A DNA stretch of 64,000 nt from Dipodascopsis uninucleata var. uninucleata (taxonomy: Eukaryota > Ascomycota > Lipomycetes > Lipomycetales > Lipomycetaceae). The stretch lies in contig JAJLTO010000003.1 in the NCBI GenBank assembly GCA_030568195.1, forward strand, positions 828,501 through 892,500, given 5' to 3'. Under the pieces are notes generated by a model that saw nothing but the letters and a program-made list of their open reading frames with translations, was not told the DNA's origin and made no database searches. Of the stretch, positions 11,694 through 23,421 are shown in pieces (positions within the stretch are counted from its first letter, which is position 1; each line of letters opens with the position of its first letter). The position numbers and the translations under genes were made by a program.

Positions 11694-12667
11694 CGTGAAT
11701 TATTCAAGATTCTTTTTAAATATGAAATTAATCAGAAACAAATTTGTCGGTGTATGTAATAGCCTATATTTCAATGCGCACGTTGAACTTTTGGTCTGCC
11801 ATACAGAACACGAAAGCGAGTCAGTGATATATGTACATATACGAATTATGCGCATTCTCACTAAGACGCTCACATGACTTCTAGCGCGCCATAGTAGTCC
11901 AACGTATCGATTTTCGTTAGCAACTATCGTAAATATAATCCGTCCTACGTTGCCTTAACTCCATATTACTATATCGTCCTTATTACTCTAGCATTGATTG
12001 CTTTCGCTGAACAAAACTCAACACAACATGCTGTCAATTGCCAATTATGACACCAGCCCCGTTCCTACATGCTTCTGACTGCTGACTTCACTTGTCTAAT
12101 ACCCACAAATTCACTGCTTCTTCACCTAGAAATCCATTCACTGTCGATATTCACTTACCAGATGACCAAAATATTTGAGCTGCAACGTACTGTCTAAAAA
12201 TGAAAGTAAAAGCGGTGACTTACTAGAGCAGAAAACAAAATCTACCAGGAATATACTCTAATGTTCTACGAATTTCAAAACTTGATGATCCTTCATAGAT
12301 ATACTGCTGTTAGGGTTATAGAGAGTTTGAGCCACACGATCAAGCCGCCGCATTAGCCACTAAACCACTTCACAGGATAGTAAAAGAATAAATGATGTTA
12401 AAGGAAGATATTTTTATCATATACACTCGTAAACTCATGATATAAATATCGTAAAATACGAGAAATACTAAAATAATACTTGGTCATATGTATGGCTAAT
12501 TGGAATCAGATGTATATTCTGATTCAAGCGAGGGAAAAAATAAAGAACGGTGACAACACGAACGTATATAAGCATAGTATTAACTACTCTCAAACAAGGT
12601 ACAGTGAGGAGCAAAGGAGTCCAAAATTCAAGTATAGCGAAGATAAAATTAAGTTTCCAAGGATACA
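11694..12667. other. Divergent intergenic region ERV14/ZZ-EF-hand gene
   Basis: About 970 bp. It holds TTAGGGT at 12310-12316 and, on the minus strand around 12310-12365, a perfect tRNA A-box-like stretch without a matching acceptor stem. No gene is supported. Confidence 0.5.
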
Positions 12668-14376
12668 ATGAGCGGAGTGCGTTCGATAATTCGATCCCCG
12701 AGAAACGTAAGTAAAATGACATCTCCTTTGGGCTGAAGAGACATTATTTGTTACACTCGGGTCGAGACAAGATATTGAGACGATTGTTTACCGTCCATGC
12801 TAACTCGACTGTTTTTCTCTCATAGCTTGCAATCCTGGTATGTGCATCCTCAGCGATTCTGCTTTATAGTGTCTATACACACCCAGAATATTTCTCACCG
12901 TCAGAAGTAACTTCTACAAGTACATCACGACAGCGAAATAACGGGAGACGAAGGCGACATTCTCGCAGCAGCAATTCAAGGCGTTCTCAGGCAAATGGTG
13001 TTAACAGTCAGCCCGTAAATCTAGATTCTTTAGAAGAGCCGCATTTGTTAGATATTGATCACATAGAGAGCGAGCGACGACGTGAGCTTTCGGATAGTGA
13101 GGACGAAGAAGAAATGTTCTACTCTGATAACTTTAACGAGAATGACAATGAAATGCGGGCTACAGCATACGATCGTTACAAATCAATATTAGACTCACAT
13201 CAAGATGTTGACGAACGAGAGGCTCTAATGAGTCTCTTATACGCGATTTCTCTCGAGAAATCACGAAAAAATGCGTATGTTCACCGTGGAGTAAGCTGTA
13301 ATGCGTGCAGAACGAGCCCGATTAAAGGTGTTCGATATCAGTGCACTCAATGTGCAGACGTCGATCTTTGCGAAAAGTGTGAAGCGCTAGATAGACATTC
13401 ACGCGGCCATGTTTTATATAAAATCAAGATACCAATTCCAGTATTATTTTTGCCGGATCCTATACAGAAAAAGTTCTATCCCGGACAGGCATATTATCTT
13501 TCGAGAGTACCGCCGCTCTTGTCAAGAGACCAAGTAGAACACTTCTCTAAAATGACATACTTTGATGATTTTGAGGTTGAAGCTTTATATGAGCAATTCA
13601 AGACGTTACTATCTACTGACTATCCGAATGATCCAGATAGCATTGGAGCTGGAATAGATGCACCTACGCTTAAAGATGTTACATCAAAGTTGAGGGACAC
13701 TCCAAATCTTGTCACTGAACGTATCTTTTCTTTATATGATACGGATCGTAATGGAATAATAGGATTTGCTGAGTACATTAATGGAATTAGTGTTCTCTGG
13801 AAAGGAACTAGAAAGGAGAAGCTTCGAAAAGTATTTGCAGGTTATGATTTAGACGATGATGGAAGAATCAAAAAACAGGATCTCCTCGAGATGTTTGCTG
13901 ACTATTTCGAATTGTCGAACAACCTTGTAGGATTTATTGTACGCTCAATTGACGAAGAGTTTAGGCAAATGCAGGGTGATGTTGTTTCTGGATCACAACC
14001 AATTTCCTCCATATTTCAAGCACCTATTCCTTCTACAATTGAGCTACCACCCTCTCTTACCGGGGGGGAATCGAAGGATGACGATGCACCCTGGCAGATT
14101 GGGGAGTCGAGTGATCCTGTTTCGTCCCTTTCTCTAGCTGAGCTAGGTTCAGAGGATGTTGATTTTAAGTTTCATGACATGGATGCCGAAGCAGAGCTTC
14201 GAAAAATTGCCATGAGCGCAGTTGATGATTTGGTCACAGAAATTTTTATGGTTGCCGAGCCCAAAAACCCTGAACTAGGACTGACTTGGGAAGAATTTAG
14301 CAGTGTTGCGCTGAAGAAGTCTCGAGGTATATATCTAGGTTTCTTATGTTCATGGATTGATCATGCCACGTTCTAG
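12668..14376 (+). CDS. Membrane-anchored ZZ zinc-finger and EF-hand protein
   Basis: Function unknown. Two exons, 12668-12706 and 12826-14376, give 529 residues; the intron has GTAAGT and a GCTAAC branch site. Exon 2 opens with a hydrophobic anchor (about residues 14-30, LAILVCASSAILLYSVY). A basic and then acidic linker follows, and then a ZZ finger (about 165-215) with CNAC, CTQC and CEKC pairs and the final His pair. Two canonical EF-hand loops lie at about 318-329 (DTDRNGIIGFAE) and 354-365 (DLDDDGRIKKQD), and the C-terminal third is acidic and partly disordered. The domain order suggests a calcium-sensing membrane adaptor facing the cytosol, which is inference. A GTATAT at the very 3' end could start one more intron giving a C-terminus RELACH, but it lacks a good branch site. 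Confidence 0.85.
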
Positions 14377-14622
14377 AACTTGCATGCCATTAGTATCAAT
14401 TGCAAAATAAACTATCTTATTCTTGTAGAATAGTTCTAGCTATAGCTCACACTGAGAATCTTTTTTCCATATTCGTGCACAATTCATTGTAAATGACCTT
14501 ACCCTGTAATTTTCTCCAATGCATAGATTTTACTTTCTACATGTTGAACAGATATGTTTTCATTTGTAAAGTAAATTGTGAGTATCAATATTGGATACAA
14601 GAAGAAAGCCTAGTATCTAGCA

Positions 14623-15410
14623 ATGGCAGAACCAAAAGAAATCGTACAGACTAAACGCGTTATTGCACTTGTGAGAAACACTAATGAGACGAAAATTCGT
14701 GTCCAGCTTTCTCTAGATGGAGGTCCACTCCCAGAGTTTTCTTCTGAGAAGAGTAATGGAGACGCAGACGCAGACAAGAAAGAAGATGAGGGACATGCAA
14801 CTCAAAAGTCTGCGAGCCAGGAGATCATTGTGAATACAGGAGTCGGATTTTACGACCATATGCTACATGCTCTTGCAAAGCACTCTGGTTGGAGTTTAAA
14901 CATCTTTTGCAAAGGTGATCTTCATAGTAAGCAGTGGACGTTTATCTTTCTACAAAATAAATGAGTAACTTTTTAATTATCATTACCTTGCTGACATTTA
15001 TTACCTTAGTTGACGACCATCACACAACTGAGGACTGTGCCATTGCCCTTGGCATGGCTTTTAAGCAGGCTCTTGGACCAATAGTCGGCGTCAAGCGATT
15101 TGGAACCGCATTTGCTCCACTAGATGAGGCTCTTTCTCGAGCAGTAGTAGATCTTTCTTCTCGACCTTACGCAGTTATAGATCTTGGATTGAGGCGTGAA
15201 AAAGTTGGAGATTGGTCTACTGAGATGGTGCCACATGTCCTGAAAAGTTTTGCCCAAGGTGCTGGTATCACAATCCACGTTGACTGTATTAGAGGAGAGA
15301 ACGATCACCATAGAGCAGAGAGTGCTTTCAAGGCGCTGGCTATCGCTATACGAGAAGCAACATCGCGTACAGGTAAAAATGAAGTTCCAAGTACCAAAGG
15401 TGTTTTATAA
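14623..15410 (+). CDS. HIS3: Imidazoleglycerol-phosphate dehydratase
   Basis: Manganese enzyme of histidine synthesis that dehydrates imidazole glycerol phosphate. Exons 14623-14926 and 15010-15410 give 234 residues (yeast His3 is 220). The intron (GTAAGC donor, TTAG acceptor) splits the isoleucine codon inside the metal motif, restoring [17 protein letters not shown]. Other metal and substrate signatures are [25 protein letters not shown]-type [15 protein letters not shown] and [16 protein letters not shown]. The C-terminus VPSTKGVL is typical. A hydrophilic Asp/Glu/Lys/Ser insertion at about residues 40-65 makes it longer than usual. I found no TGACTCA site in the 246 bp upstream, although His3 is a classic Gcn4 target in Saccharomyces. 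Confidence 0.97.
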
Positions 15411-15773
15411 AATGTTTCAACTTGTATTTTTGCTTTAGGTATAATTATCAATAAGTTATTAGATATAGTTCATATATTGAGCTTGAATTTATTAGCAATC
15501 AAATATTCAAGCAGCAAAATAGGTTTAAAGAATAAAACCATATAGATAATCGAGTTTATGTTTAAATATATATATATATACTCTGACCTTATTGGTGTTT
15601 TGTCTGTAGAAGATTGTAAGATTTTATACCGTAGCGTTTGTAGTGCTTGAGAATTGTGGGAGCTTATTTAATGATGGGATGAGAGAACTATACCAGAAAG
15701 TTGTTAATTTCTCCCTTCAGCGGTCAAACATTATATATGCGAGAAAGTTTAGAGCATATTATCTAGTTCTACG
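15411..15773. other. Intergenic region HIS3 to methyltransferase-like gene
   Basis: A 363-bp AT-rich gap with a short (AT)n run near 15567-15581. Nothing else is visible. Confidence 0.5.
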
Positions 15774-17357
15774 ATGAGTTTAAGAGCTCCAATGCGATTT
15801 GGATCGCATATAGTTAATCAGATTATTATAGACGCAGGTAATAGCAGAATTCTTAGACACGGGCAGCTTAAACTTGCTCATGCATGCTTCTCAAGTAAGA
15901 GTATGACTACTTCATCAAGTTCAAAGAAATCAAGGCTGTCCAAGAAGCTTTTGAAGAGCAATTCTGGAATAGGCAACAGAGCCAAAACTTTACGACTTCA
16001 GGAGAATGCACGGAAAAGAGCGAGATTAAGAAAAGAGATAGAGAACGATCCTCAACGGGATACAAAGATGCTGAAATTTATGGAAATGATGGAGCTAGAA
16101 AAGCTAACGGAAGACAAGCAACGAAAGCTCTCTCTACACTCAAGATTATATCAACCTACAAAGAATATATTGGAATGTGTAATGTCTGACGTTATAGGCA
16201 TAGAAAGTGGCGGTGTTCGATCAGTATGTGAGATAATTCTTGGTGAAAAGGAACCTGACGATAAACTAGACGGTGCCAGTCGTGTGCTGGACTCAAAATT
16301 TCACAATCTTGATATTCATACCATTCCAATTGATCTGGGATCTGTTCAGACTAGTCAAACAGAAGAGCTATCCTCTTCATGTATTCACCGACAGGATGAA
16401 CCTAAAAACAATTTAGGACACACGCTACCTAGTAAGATATTGATAACGAATACGACGCAGTATGATGTTGTTTTTATAAATCGGGCATTTCACGCACTAC
16501 CACAGAACAGTCTAGACACATTCTACGAAATGCTCAAGCCAGGAGGAACGCTGATTATGTATTGGACATTCGACCCTGCTGTTGAAGAATTTGAGCCGGA
16601 AAATAAAAAAGAATACAGAGAGTTTGCAAGGAGAAGAGATCTGTCGAAAGCAGACAAAGGTTCGTCTATTCCATTAGCTCCATATAATAACCAATTTTCT
16701 TATTTACAGGAGTTTTACCAAAGTGTCAACAGTTTCAAGAAATCTAGATCAGACGTTCATTTGGATAATCTTCGAAATTTTGAAAGGTCATTATCTAGTA
16801 TGTATGATTTAGAGCCTGATATGACCATAACTAGAAGCTCTATCTTGAATCATCACTACAACGTTGTAGAACGAGAATGGATGCGCCTGAGAAGAAACCA
16901 AGAATCAGCAAGGTTTGAAACTCTATATAGCCGCTTAACTGATCCTGATTCGGATCTAGAGCTTGAATTATCACATTTACCTTCCTGGCAGAAAGCTGCT
17001 GGTCGAAAAATTAATGAATGGTTGATGGGACAGAATTTTCTTCCGAGATTACAAGATCGAGAATGGCCAGTTCCACTTGACCCTGGAAACGATGACTTCT
17101 TGGATATGGCTACAAAATTTCGCATCCCTATTCAAACTTATACCGGTTATTTCAAGAAGCTCGTCAAACGAAAATCATTTATCAACTTCTGGCTGCACCA
17201 GGAGGCATTCCGAAACTTGTCATCTAAAACAGTTGCTTCAAGACGAAAGGATCTTTCATCATTGATCCGATCACAAGCAAGTAACAAAGATATAATCAAA
17301 AATGGATTTCATAAAATGGTACTTGGTCTTCACATAGAATGGACTACAAGAGTGTAA
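15774..17357 (+). CDS. Methyltransferase-like protein, probably mitochondrial, degenerate
   Basis: I do not recognise the orthologue. The 527-residue protein starts with a Ser/Arg/Lys-rich, acid-poor stretch of about 60 residues that could be a mitochondrial presequence, then a basic helical region. Residues ~225-270 resemble the second half of a class I SAM-methyltransferase core: YDVVFINRAFHALPQN, then the helix and MLKPGGTLIMYW (the RvLKPGG strand-turn-strand). The usual glycine-rich motif I is not obvious upstream; the corresponding stretch RSVCEIILGEKEPDD lacks it. The C-terminal 250 residues are helical, charged and have no motif I know. It lacks the cysteine clusters of Rsm22, so that name is not used. 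A single exon with a clean ATG. Confidence 0.75.
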   Translation: MSLRAPMRFGSHIVNQIIIDAGNSRILRHGQLKLAHACFSSKSMTTSSSSKKSRLSKKLLKSNSGIGNRAKTLRLQENARKRARLRKEIENDPQRDTKMLKFMEMMELEKLTEDKQRKLSLHSRLYQPTKNILECVMSDVIGIESGGVRSVCEIILGEKEPDDKLDGASRVLDSKFHNLDIHTIPIDLGSVQTSQTEELSSSCIHRQDEPKNNLGHTLPSKILITNTTQYDVVFINRAFHALPQNSLDTFYEMLKPGGTLIMYWTFDPAVEEFEPENKKEYREFARRRDLSKADKGSSIPLAPYNNQFSYLQEFYQSVNSFKKSRSDVHLDNLRNFERSLSSMYDLEPDMTITRSSILNHHYNVVEREWMRLRRNQESARFETLYSRLTDPDSDLELELSHLPSWQKAAGRKINEWLMGQNFLPRLQDREWPVPLDPGNDDFLDMATKFRIPIQTYTGYFKKLVKRKSFINFWLHQEAFRNLSSKTVASRRKDLSSLIRSQASNKDIIKNGFHKMVLGLHIEWTTRV

Positions 17358-18112
17358 TAAAATATAATGGTTAAATATTATAATATATATCATTTATCTT
17401 AATTTTATCATACAGTATAGCATTCATAAATGTTGTAGTAACAGGCAACAACCTATCTAAGACTTAAGTCAGTAGAGCTTTTCAAAGCGTCAATAAGAAT
17501 CGTACGGTAAAATGAAGATCCCTATAGTTATCTCAAAGATATAAAAATATTTTCAATAACCAAAAACATTTCAGATAGGAGCGAAAGAATTGATGGTACA
17601 ATTTGTTCAACATGGCTAGTATTTCAGGTGAACTATGCGTATGGTTTTCATCATCATAAAAGTTTTTGACTAAGAAACACTTTCCGTACAATTCAACATA
17701 TTCATTCACTTACCAATTGGATAAATAGCTAATTTACTGCTCTACCTCCTAATAGGAGAATTTGTACATGTAGTATGCAGTAAATATTATTTGAAGAAAA
17801 AAATTTCGGAAAGAGTCTTTTTGTGCTCATCTTTAACAATCTACCCTAATTATAATAAGTAGGGCTACTCTTCAGAAGCTCTTGAATATGAGCCGGTAAG
17901 CAACAGATGTTTACAAACATATAAAGCAGTTTCTTTCTACTTAAAATTTTATATAGTAGTTACGTCGTTAATAGAAAGAACCTAGTCATATATGTGTCCA
18001 CAGAAACAAATAAACAAATAACGACTTTGCCAATCGCGTAATTATAGCAGAATGTAATGTATTTCTATATTTATAATTCAGTATTTTTCAGACTAACTAC
18101 CTTTAACACAAC
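17358..18112. other. Convergent intergenic region
   Basis: About 755 bp of AT-rich sequence between two gene ends. An ACCCTAA motif lies at 17843-17849. No gene is visible. Confidence 0.5.
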
Positions 18113-19646
18113 TCATTTTTTATTGAACTCAGATTTAATCTGCCTAAGCTCGCGATCCTCGCGATACCGTTTGGCAAAGCTTATGTCAAGTTGCTCTAAA
18201 GACTGACCTTTTGTCTCTGTAAACGACCATAAGCAAGGAATAAATAACACGTTGAAAACACCCAAAATAATATAGTATCTCCAAGTTATGTTGGCTAAAG
18301 CCACTGGCGTAATCATAACTATCAGAAAATTACATAGCCAAGTAATTGCTACCGTGAGGCCCATTCCGTTGCTTCTTCCAGTTAAAGGAAGAATTTCAGA
18401 CGCATACATCCACGAAGGGCCCATCCAGCAAGCACTGAAAATACCAAAAAATATGAATATAAAGCTTATGATTCCTATACCATATGGCCGTGATGTGGCC
18501 ATTCCAGACGATGGCAAATGTGCATATAATCCTGCTACGACAAAGAAGCATATTGCTTGTCCTATTGATCCAACTATCAGCATTCGCAGACGTCCAATCT
18601 TATCAATAGTAAAAATTGGAACGACTGCAAATACCAGCGAGATTACGGAAGTAAGTCCACTGATCCATAGAGCATTGCTTCTTGAAACTCCGATGAAATT
18701 AATCAATAGAGATGGGATGTAGTAGGTGACGGAGTTCACACCACATAGCTGTTGGAACGCTCCAACTGCACATGACATTGCTACCCGTTTACCATTTTGA
18801 GTCGGACCACCTCTGCAGAGGCTACTTACCCAAGCCAGGCCAGACAAATCTTCTAGTTTGCATATCTCGTCCATTTCTTCTAATTTCTCTGTAATTTTAA
18901 CGTCATCGGGATACGTCATGGCCGATTCTAAACGGGCAAGACTTTGAGCGGCAGAGACTAATCTGCCTCGACTTACTAACCAGCGAGGCGATTCAGGAAT
19001 GAATGGTGCAAGTATCATAGTGATCCCAAAGAAAACAAGCTGAAATAATATTGGAAAGACAAACGATAATTTACTATCGTTTGTTCCAAGACCATAGTTC
19101 TCCCATTGCGAAATGAGAAGACCAGCAGCACAAAAAATCAACTCTATCGACATAAGTGCACCACGATTGTGAGCAGGCGACATTTCCGCTTGCCATATTC
19201 CAACTGTAGAAGTTAACATACCGACACCAATACCTCCAATAATTCCTAGTGAATGAAAATAAGTCAGAATCAATGATGAGATTATAAGTAATATATTGGT
19301 TCTTACTTCCAACTAGTAGCTGAGCTATGGTTGTTACAGTTGCCTGGATCACAGATCCAACAGAACCACACAAGGCACCGAGAATAACAGCTTTCTTTCG
19401 TCCGAGTAAATTTCCAAAAATGATACAGATAATAGATCCAATAGCACCACCAATAGCAAATATTGCATTTACGATTCCTAGTTGCCCAGACGACGGGCGA
19501 TCAAACTGTTCTAAGAAATAGGGGGTTTCAATAATACCTGAAAATACTCCTTGGTCATAGCCAAACACCAGAAATCCACTAGAGAAGCATATTATCATAA
19601 AAAACTGTAAGAAATTGCCCCGCGATTTTTTTGCCGATATTCTCAT
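18113..19646 (-). CDS. Major facilitator sugar transporter
   Basis: Twelve-helix plasma-membrane transporter of the sugar porter family. Exons 19646-19307 and 19245-18113 give 490 residues. The 61-nt intron (GTAAGA to CACTAG) falls within LLVGRIIGGIGVGML, a family motif restored by splicing. Other signatures are FGYDQGVFSGI in helix 1, LGRKKAV after helix 2, PESPRWLVSRGR in the central loop, FQQLCGVNSVTYYIP in helix 7, DKIGRLRML, and a final FTETKGQSLEQLD. The ORF extends upstream without an ATG, so I start at the first in-frame ATG (MRISAKKS). The exact sugar cannot be told from sequence; a glucose or other hexose is most likely. Confidence 0.9.
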
Positions 19647-20199
19647 GCTGATATCGCTATTTCTAGTTTTATCAGAGACAAAAATGTGACGGACTTCCAA
19701 TTCTTCAGCCTTGAATCAGACTCGAGGATCATAGAAACGGAAGTTAACAATATAGATTTCACATATATCTAAACTCGGAGCTTGACAGCAATAAAAATAT
19801 AATTCTTTTGTCTTAGCAGATTGATTTTGTGACAGGATATATTGCAGTAACTTCTATGTAACGTATCGTGAATATCTGTGCGGATCTCGTTGTTACCTTT
19901 AATTGTGCGGCTTAAGCCCTGTGTCTACGAAGGGCCTAAAAAATTCTTGAGACTTTGACGTGCATTAGTAGACAACCTTAAAAGTTTGAATTTATCCGAG
20001 TATTTAATTAATAGAGAGCCTTAATGTCAGCCGGTGTTGGCTTGAATCTAATTATGGTATGAAATTATAATACTGGTTAATACGCACGAAGCAATTAACG
20101 GCTTTTGTAAATACATATGCTACTATATAGATAACTATATATATATATATATGATGCTGCCAAAAGTAGAACTATTAGTTTTATAAATGGTATATCGGA
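19647..20199. other. Intergenic region SDR gene to sugar transporter
   Basis: About 550 bp holding the sugar-transporter promoter and the SDR 3' side, with a (TA)n run near 20134-20152. No gene is visible. Confidence 0.5.
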
Positions 20200-21286
20200 C
20201 TATTTATTCTTCGTCCAATCAAGACCCTAGAATTTAAGTGTTAGTATGATTTCCTCGGTTCTACATTTTCTATATAGGCAGCTAAAACTTACAGATCCAA
20301 GAAATGCTTGTCCCCTGGCAAGCTCTCTACTAGGTTCTACTCCTAGCCAAATATGCTCGGTAGTGTCAATGCCACTTTCAGTCATCCAGCCTGTTGCCCG
20401 TGATATGAAAATGCATTCGCCGCTAACTGTACCCTCGGCGGCGACTCCAATGGTAATGTTAGCAACTTCTGAAGGCATGCTTGTGGGTAGCTTGTTCTTG
20501 ATCCATCCGTCTTTAATACCTTCAACCATCCGCGTGAGCGTCATCCATGGACAGATGACATTTATGCGTATATAGTCAGATATAGGAGTATATTTTCGCG
20601 TTGCGCGCAGAATACCAATAACGGCGTGTTTAGTGGCTTGATATACGCAAATACCAGGCGACTCCTTGAAACCCGCTACTGATGAAAACAATATCATATT
20701 CTTATCTTCGCTACTAAGCTTTTCATGCTTTAGGAAAGCAGGTGCAATTCTAACAAAATAGAGCGATCCCATAAAATTTACGTCGACAACTTTGGTTGTC
20801 GATGGATAACTTTTAACACTCTTAACAGTGAAATCGGGCTCTAGCCAGTTTTCGGTCTCAGGTAGACCAGCAACATTGATTGCGGTATCTACGCGACCAT
20901 ATTTTTCTAAAGCAGTATAAAATAGTTTGTAAATATCGTCGTACTTACTAATATCTGTTTTCACGAACAATAATTTATCTTCGTATGTCCTGTTTCTCGC
21001 AAGTAGCTCTTTTACTAGCAACTCGCTGACTTCTACCATAATGTCCCCAAATACGACGTAGTTCCCCATTTCTAGGAGTATCTGAACTATGGAGGCCCCG
21101 ATGCCCATCGAACCACCTAGAATAGACGTATACAGTTAGCAATGTGCACTTTATATAGAGCTTACGAGCGAACGCGACGCAATTCTTACCTGTTATTACT
21201 ACCACTTTATTAACAAATGTATCATACTTTTCTTTTGAAACCAGGAATTTAGACATTATATCTTCACTCTTATAATCAGATAACAT
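20200..21286 (-). CDS. Short-chain dehydrogenase/reductase (15-PGDH-like)
   Basis: NAD(P)-dependent oxidoreductase of the classical SDR family, substrate unknown. Exons 21286-21190, 21116-20293 and 20226-20200 give 315 residues. The first junction restores the cofactor loop VVVITGGSMGIG (TGxxxGxG). Other marks are D in VKTDIS, the NVAG motif (AINVAGLPE), the serine in ILFSSVAG, and YQATK for the catalytic YxxxK. Both introns have GTAAG donors and CTAAC branch sites. The last exon is only 27 nt and adds GLDWTKNK before the stop; without it the frame would read through into unrelated residues. The ATG at 21256 is a second possible start. The pattern fits 15-hydroxyprostaglandin dehydrogenase-like fungal SDRs. 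Confidence 0.88.
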
Positions 21287-21984
21287 GGAAATTAGATCTC
21301 GTGAAATAAATATTGATATTATCGTATTATATATATGATCATTTGTTTACTTCGTTTACATCTCTCATATTGTGGGGTTGTAATTGATTCCTATTTCAGG
21401 ATTTGCTCATCAGCGGGGTAGCGTAACTTGACGTATTAGTAGTAGAAAAGCTGAATTTCGCTATATTTCCTTCTACCCACTTTCGAAAGGCAATAGGAAA
21501 CAATATTAGTGACAACGATCCTGTCGCTAGTGACAGCCTAGAGGCAGCTAATGTAGTGCATCTAGCTGCTGTATATCTGCGATATAGTTATGTAACTGTA
21601 TTATAATGATAAACCGTCCATTGGTAATGTAGAGCACACCTGATGTTACAAACAACACAAGTAGGGTCCGGCATCACATACTTTTAATAGATATAATATA
21701 CACTGAAACATGAAGTATCATCTATGATATAGAACTTGCTATCGTTACTTCGTCTTGCTCTGCTCATTGAGCACCTTTCGACTGGCAATATGGTAATCTC
21801 AATTGCTGTAGTAGGACCATCCACCAATAAATGGGTAACCTATTATTTTAATAGTAATCACTAGTAGATCTATGACTAGATATATCCCTTCAAAGTATAA
21901 CTAATTATTATTTATATGTATGTAGCCCAACTAGGTTGTACAGAAATTAATATATTACAAACGAATTATTATGATTAGTCTATT
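21287..21984. other. Intergenic region upstream of SDR gene
   Basis: About 700 bp between tandem minus-strand genes, with no ORF or repeat that I can support. Confidence 0.5.
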
Positions 21985-23421
21985 TTACATAACGTTCTTG
22001 AATGGACCATTGATGTCTGAGACCAAGAAAGATGATTCATTATTTGTCAGAAACTCAGAATATCTCTCAACAATAGAGTCATCTTCGTCAACTCTGTAAC
22101 GAAGTGCATTGTGGGCGTCTTTTATCAAACCGTCACTCATTTCTAAGCACTTAGAGATGCTCCCATTGACTGATTGAATGATATTCAGTAGTTCTTCAGG
22201 TTCACAATCTGCATTCATCTCTAATTCTGAGTCTACCGTCTGCAGATGTCGAGAAGCAAATCGTCCATTGCCAATATCTATTTTTCCTTCATTGGAATCA
22301 CTTTCAGCCTGATCGTCCACCTCCTCATCGTCACTGATATCCAGCCTAGACTCGTTGAGAACTTCTTTGCCTTCTTTGGCAACAATCCACCGTTTCAGAG
22401 AGCGAAGTTCTTTATAAGCCCCTCGAAGCTCACGCTCTAGGGTACGATTTAAAGATCTTAGAGAAGTATTTGATATCTCGATGTCAAGAATTTTTCGATT
22501 GACTCGTGCTGAGACTTCTTCCTCTGTATCACCAGAGTCCGCTTCAGTAGCGTTCAGCTGTTCAAAACCTTCTGATGCGCTGTCCGAAGAATTCCGGTCA
22601 CTTTCTTCGCCATCGGGTGATTCTTCGGATTGTGTATCTGCGCTAGAATCCGTGAAGGCAGAAGGAGTAGGGCTAACATGAAAAATCGGTTGCGATATTG
22701 ATGATACTGTTGATACACTCGAAGCCGTCGCGGGACGCCTTGGTGAAAGAACCTCTTCCTCACCATTGGCATAAACAAACTTCGATAGAGTCGAACCAGC
22801 TGAAGTTGACGTACCCTTGGAAGTAGTAGTCGAACTTGAACTCTTACGTCGAACGGCTGGTGGGATATTTGAGGTTCCTGTAAGAGGACTGCTATTAGAG
22901 CCCATTCTTGCAATGATTCCTTTAGTTTGTGTTTGTAGAGGTGTACGAATGCTATTGTACTGACGATTGGATGTCATATTAGCAGCTTCATTAGCATAGA
23001 AAAATTTCTTCTCATTCTGTACCTGTTGTTGAACGTGATGATTTGGAAGGTGCGAAAGAGCGTGAGCTGTTTGTTGCGGTTCCTGTTGCTTCAATCTGGG
23101 CGACCTTGTTGTCACCGTCGACGGAAGGTACGAAATAGTAATATGTGATTTTCCTGGACCTGCAGCATCTGTCGACTGTGAGCTCAGAGCTTGAGGCGCT
23201 GATGATGGTGGCGTGCTATGAAACAAAGGTAGACCGTGTCTAGAGGAGATAGTAGAGCCAGGACCAAGAGACCCGTCGCCCGTTGTCGAATACGATTTTT
23301 TTGCTACTTGCTTTCCGTTTCCATTCCTCAAGGTTTTTACTTGTGCAGCCTTCAGCGTGCCGCCTGGTCGTGCTGAAGATGGTGTCGACGGTGCTGCTTT
23401 GTGATTTGAGCCAGTACTCAT
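21985..23421 (-). CDS. Low-complexity protein with paired KF(F/V)YAN motifs and coiled coil
   Basis: Not confidently recognised. The 478-residue product is Ser/Thr/Pro-rich for its first 300 residues. Two related short motifs stand out: KKFFYANEAAN near residue 139 and SKFVYANGEEE near residue 215. Residues ~315-350 form a probable coiled coil (LDIEISNTSLRSLNRTLERE and beyond), followed by an acidic stretch and a helical C-terminus. KFFxAN motifs followed by coiled coils occur in fungal TinC-like (NIMA-interactive) proteins, so a cytoskeletal or mitotic role is possible, but this is weak inference. Single exon; clean ATG. Confidence 0.7.
   Translation of the reverse strand: MSTGSNHKAAPSTPSSARPGGTLKAAQVKTLRNGNGKQVAKKSYSTTGDGSLGPGSTISSRHGLPLFHSTPPSSAPQALSSQSTDAAGPGKSHITISYLPSTVTTRSPRLKQQEPQQTAHALSHLPNHHVQQQVQNEKKFFYANEAANMTSNRQYNSIRTPLQTQTKGIIARMGSNSSPLTGTSNIPPAVRRKSSSSTTTSKGTSTSAGSTLSKFVYANGEEEVLSPRRPATASSVSTVSSISQPIFHVSPTPSAFTDSSADTQSEESPDGEESDRNSSDSASEGFEQLNATEADSGDTEEEVSARVNRKILDIEISNTSLRSLNRTLERELRGAYKELRSLKRWIVAKEGKEVLNESRLDISDDEEVDDQAESDSNEGKIDIGNGRFASRHLQTVDSELEMNADCEPEELLNIIQSVNGSISKCLEMSDGLIKDAHNALRYRVDEDDSIVERYSEFLTNNESSFLVSDINGPFKNVM

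Noticed and set aside
12310-12365. tRNA-like sequence on the minus strand (perfect A-box, 14 nt like tRNA-Gly)
   Set aside because: No acceptor stem pairs, the B-box has two mismatches and the A-to-B spacing is too short for a tRNA. A relic or chance match is more likely.
14327-14376. Possible last intron in the ZZ/EF-hand gene
   Set aside because: The GTATAT donor and lack of a CTAAC-like branch site make it weak; the ORF end is kept.
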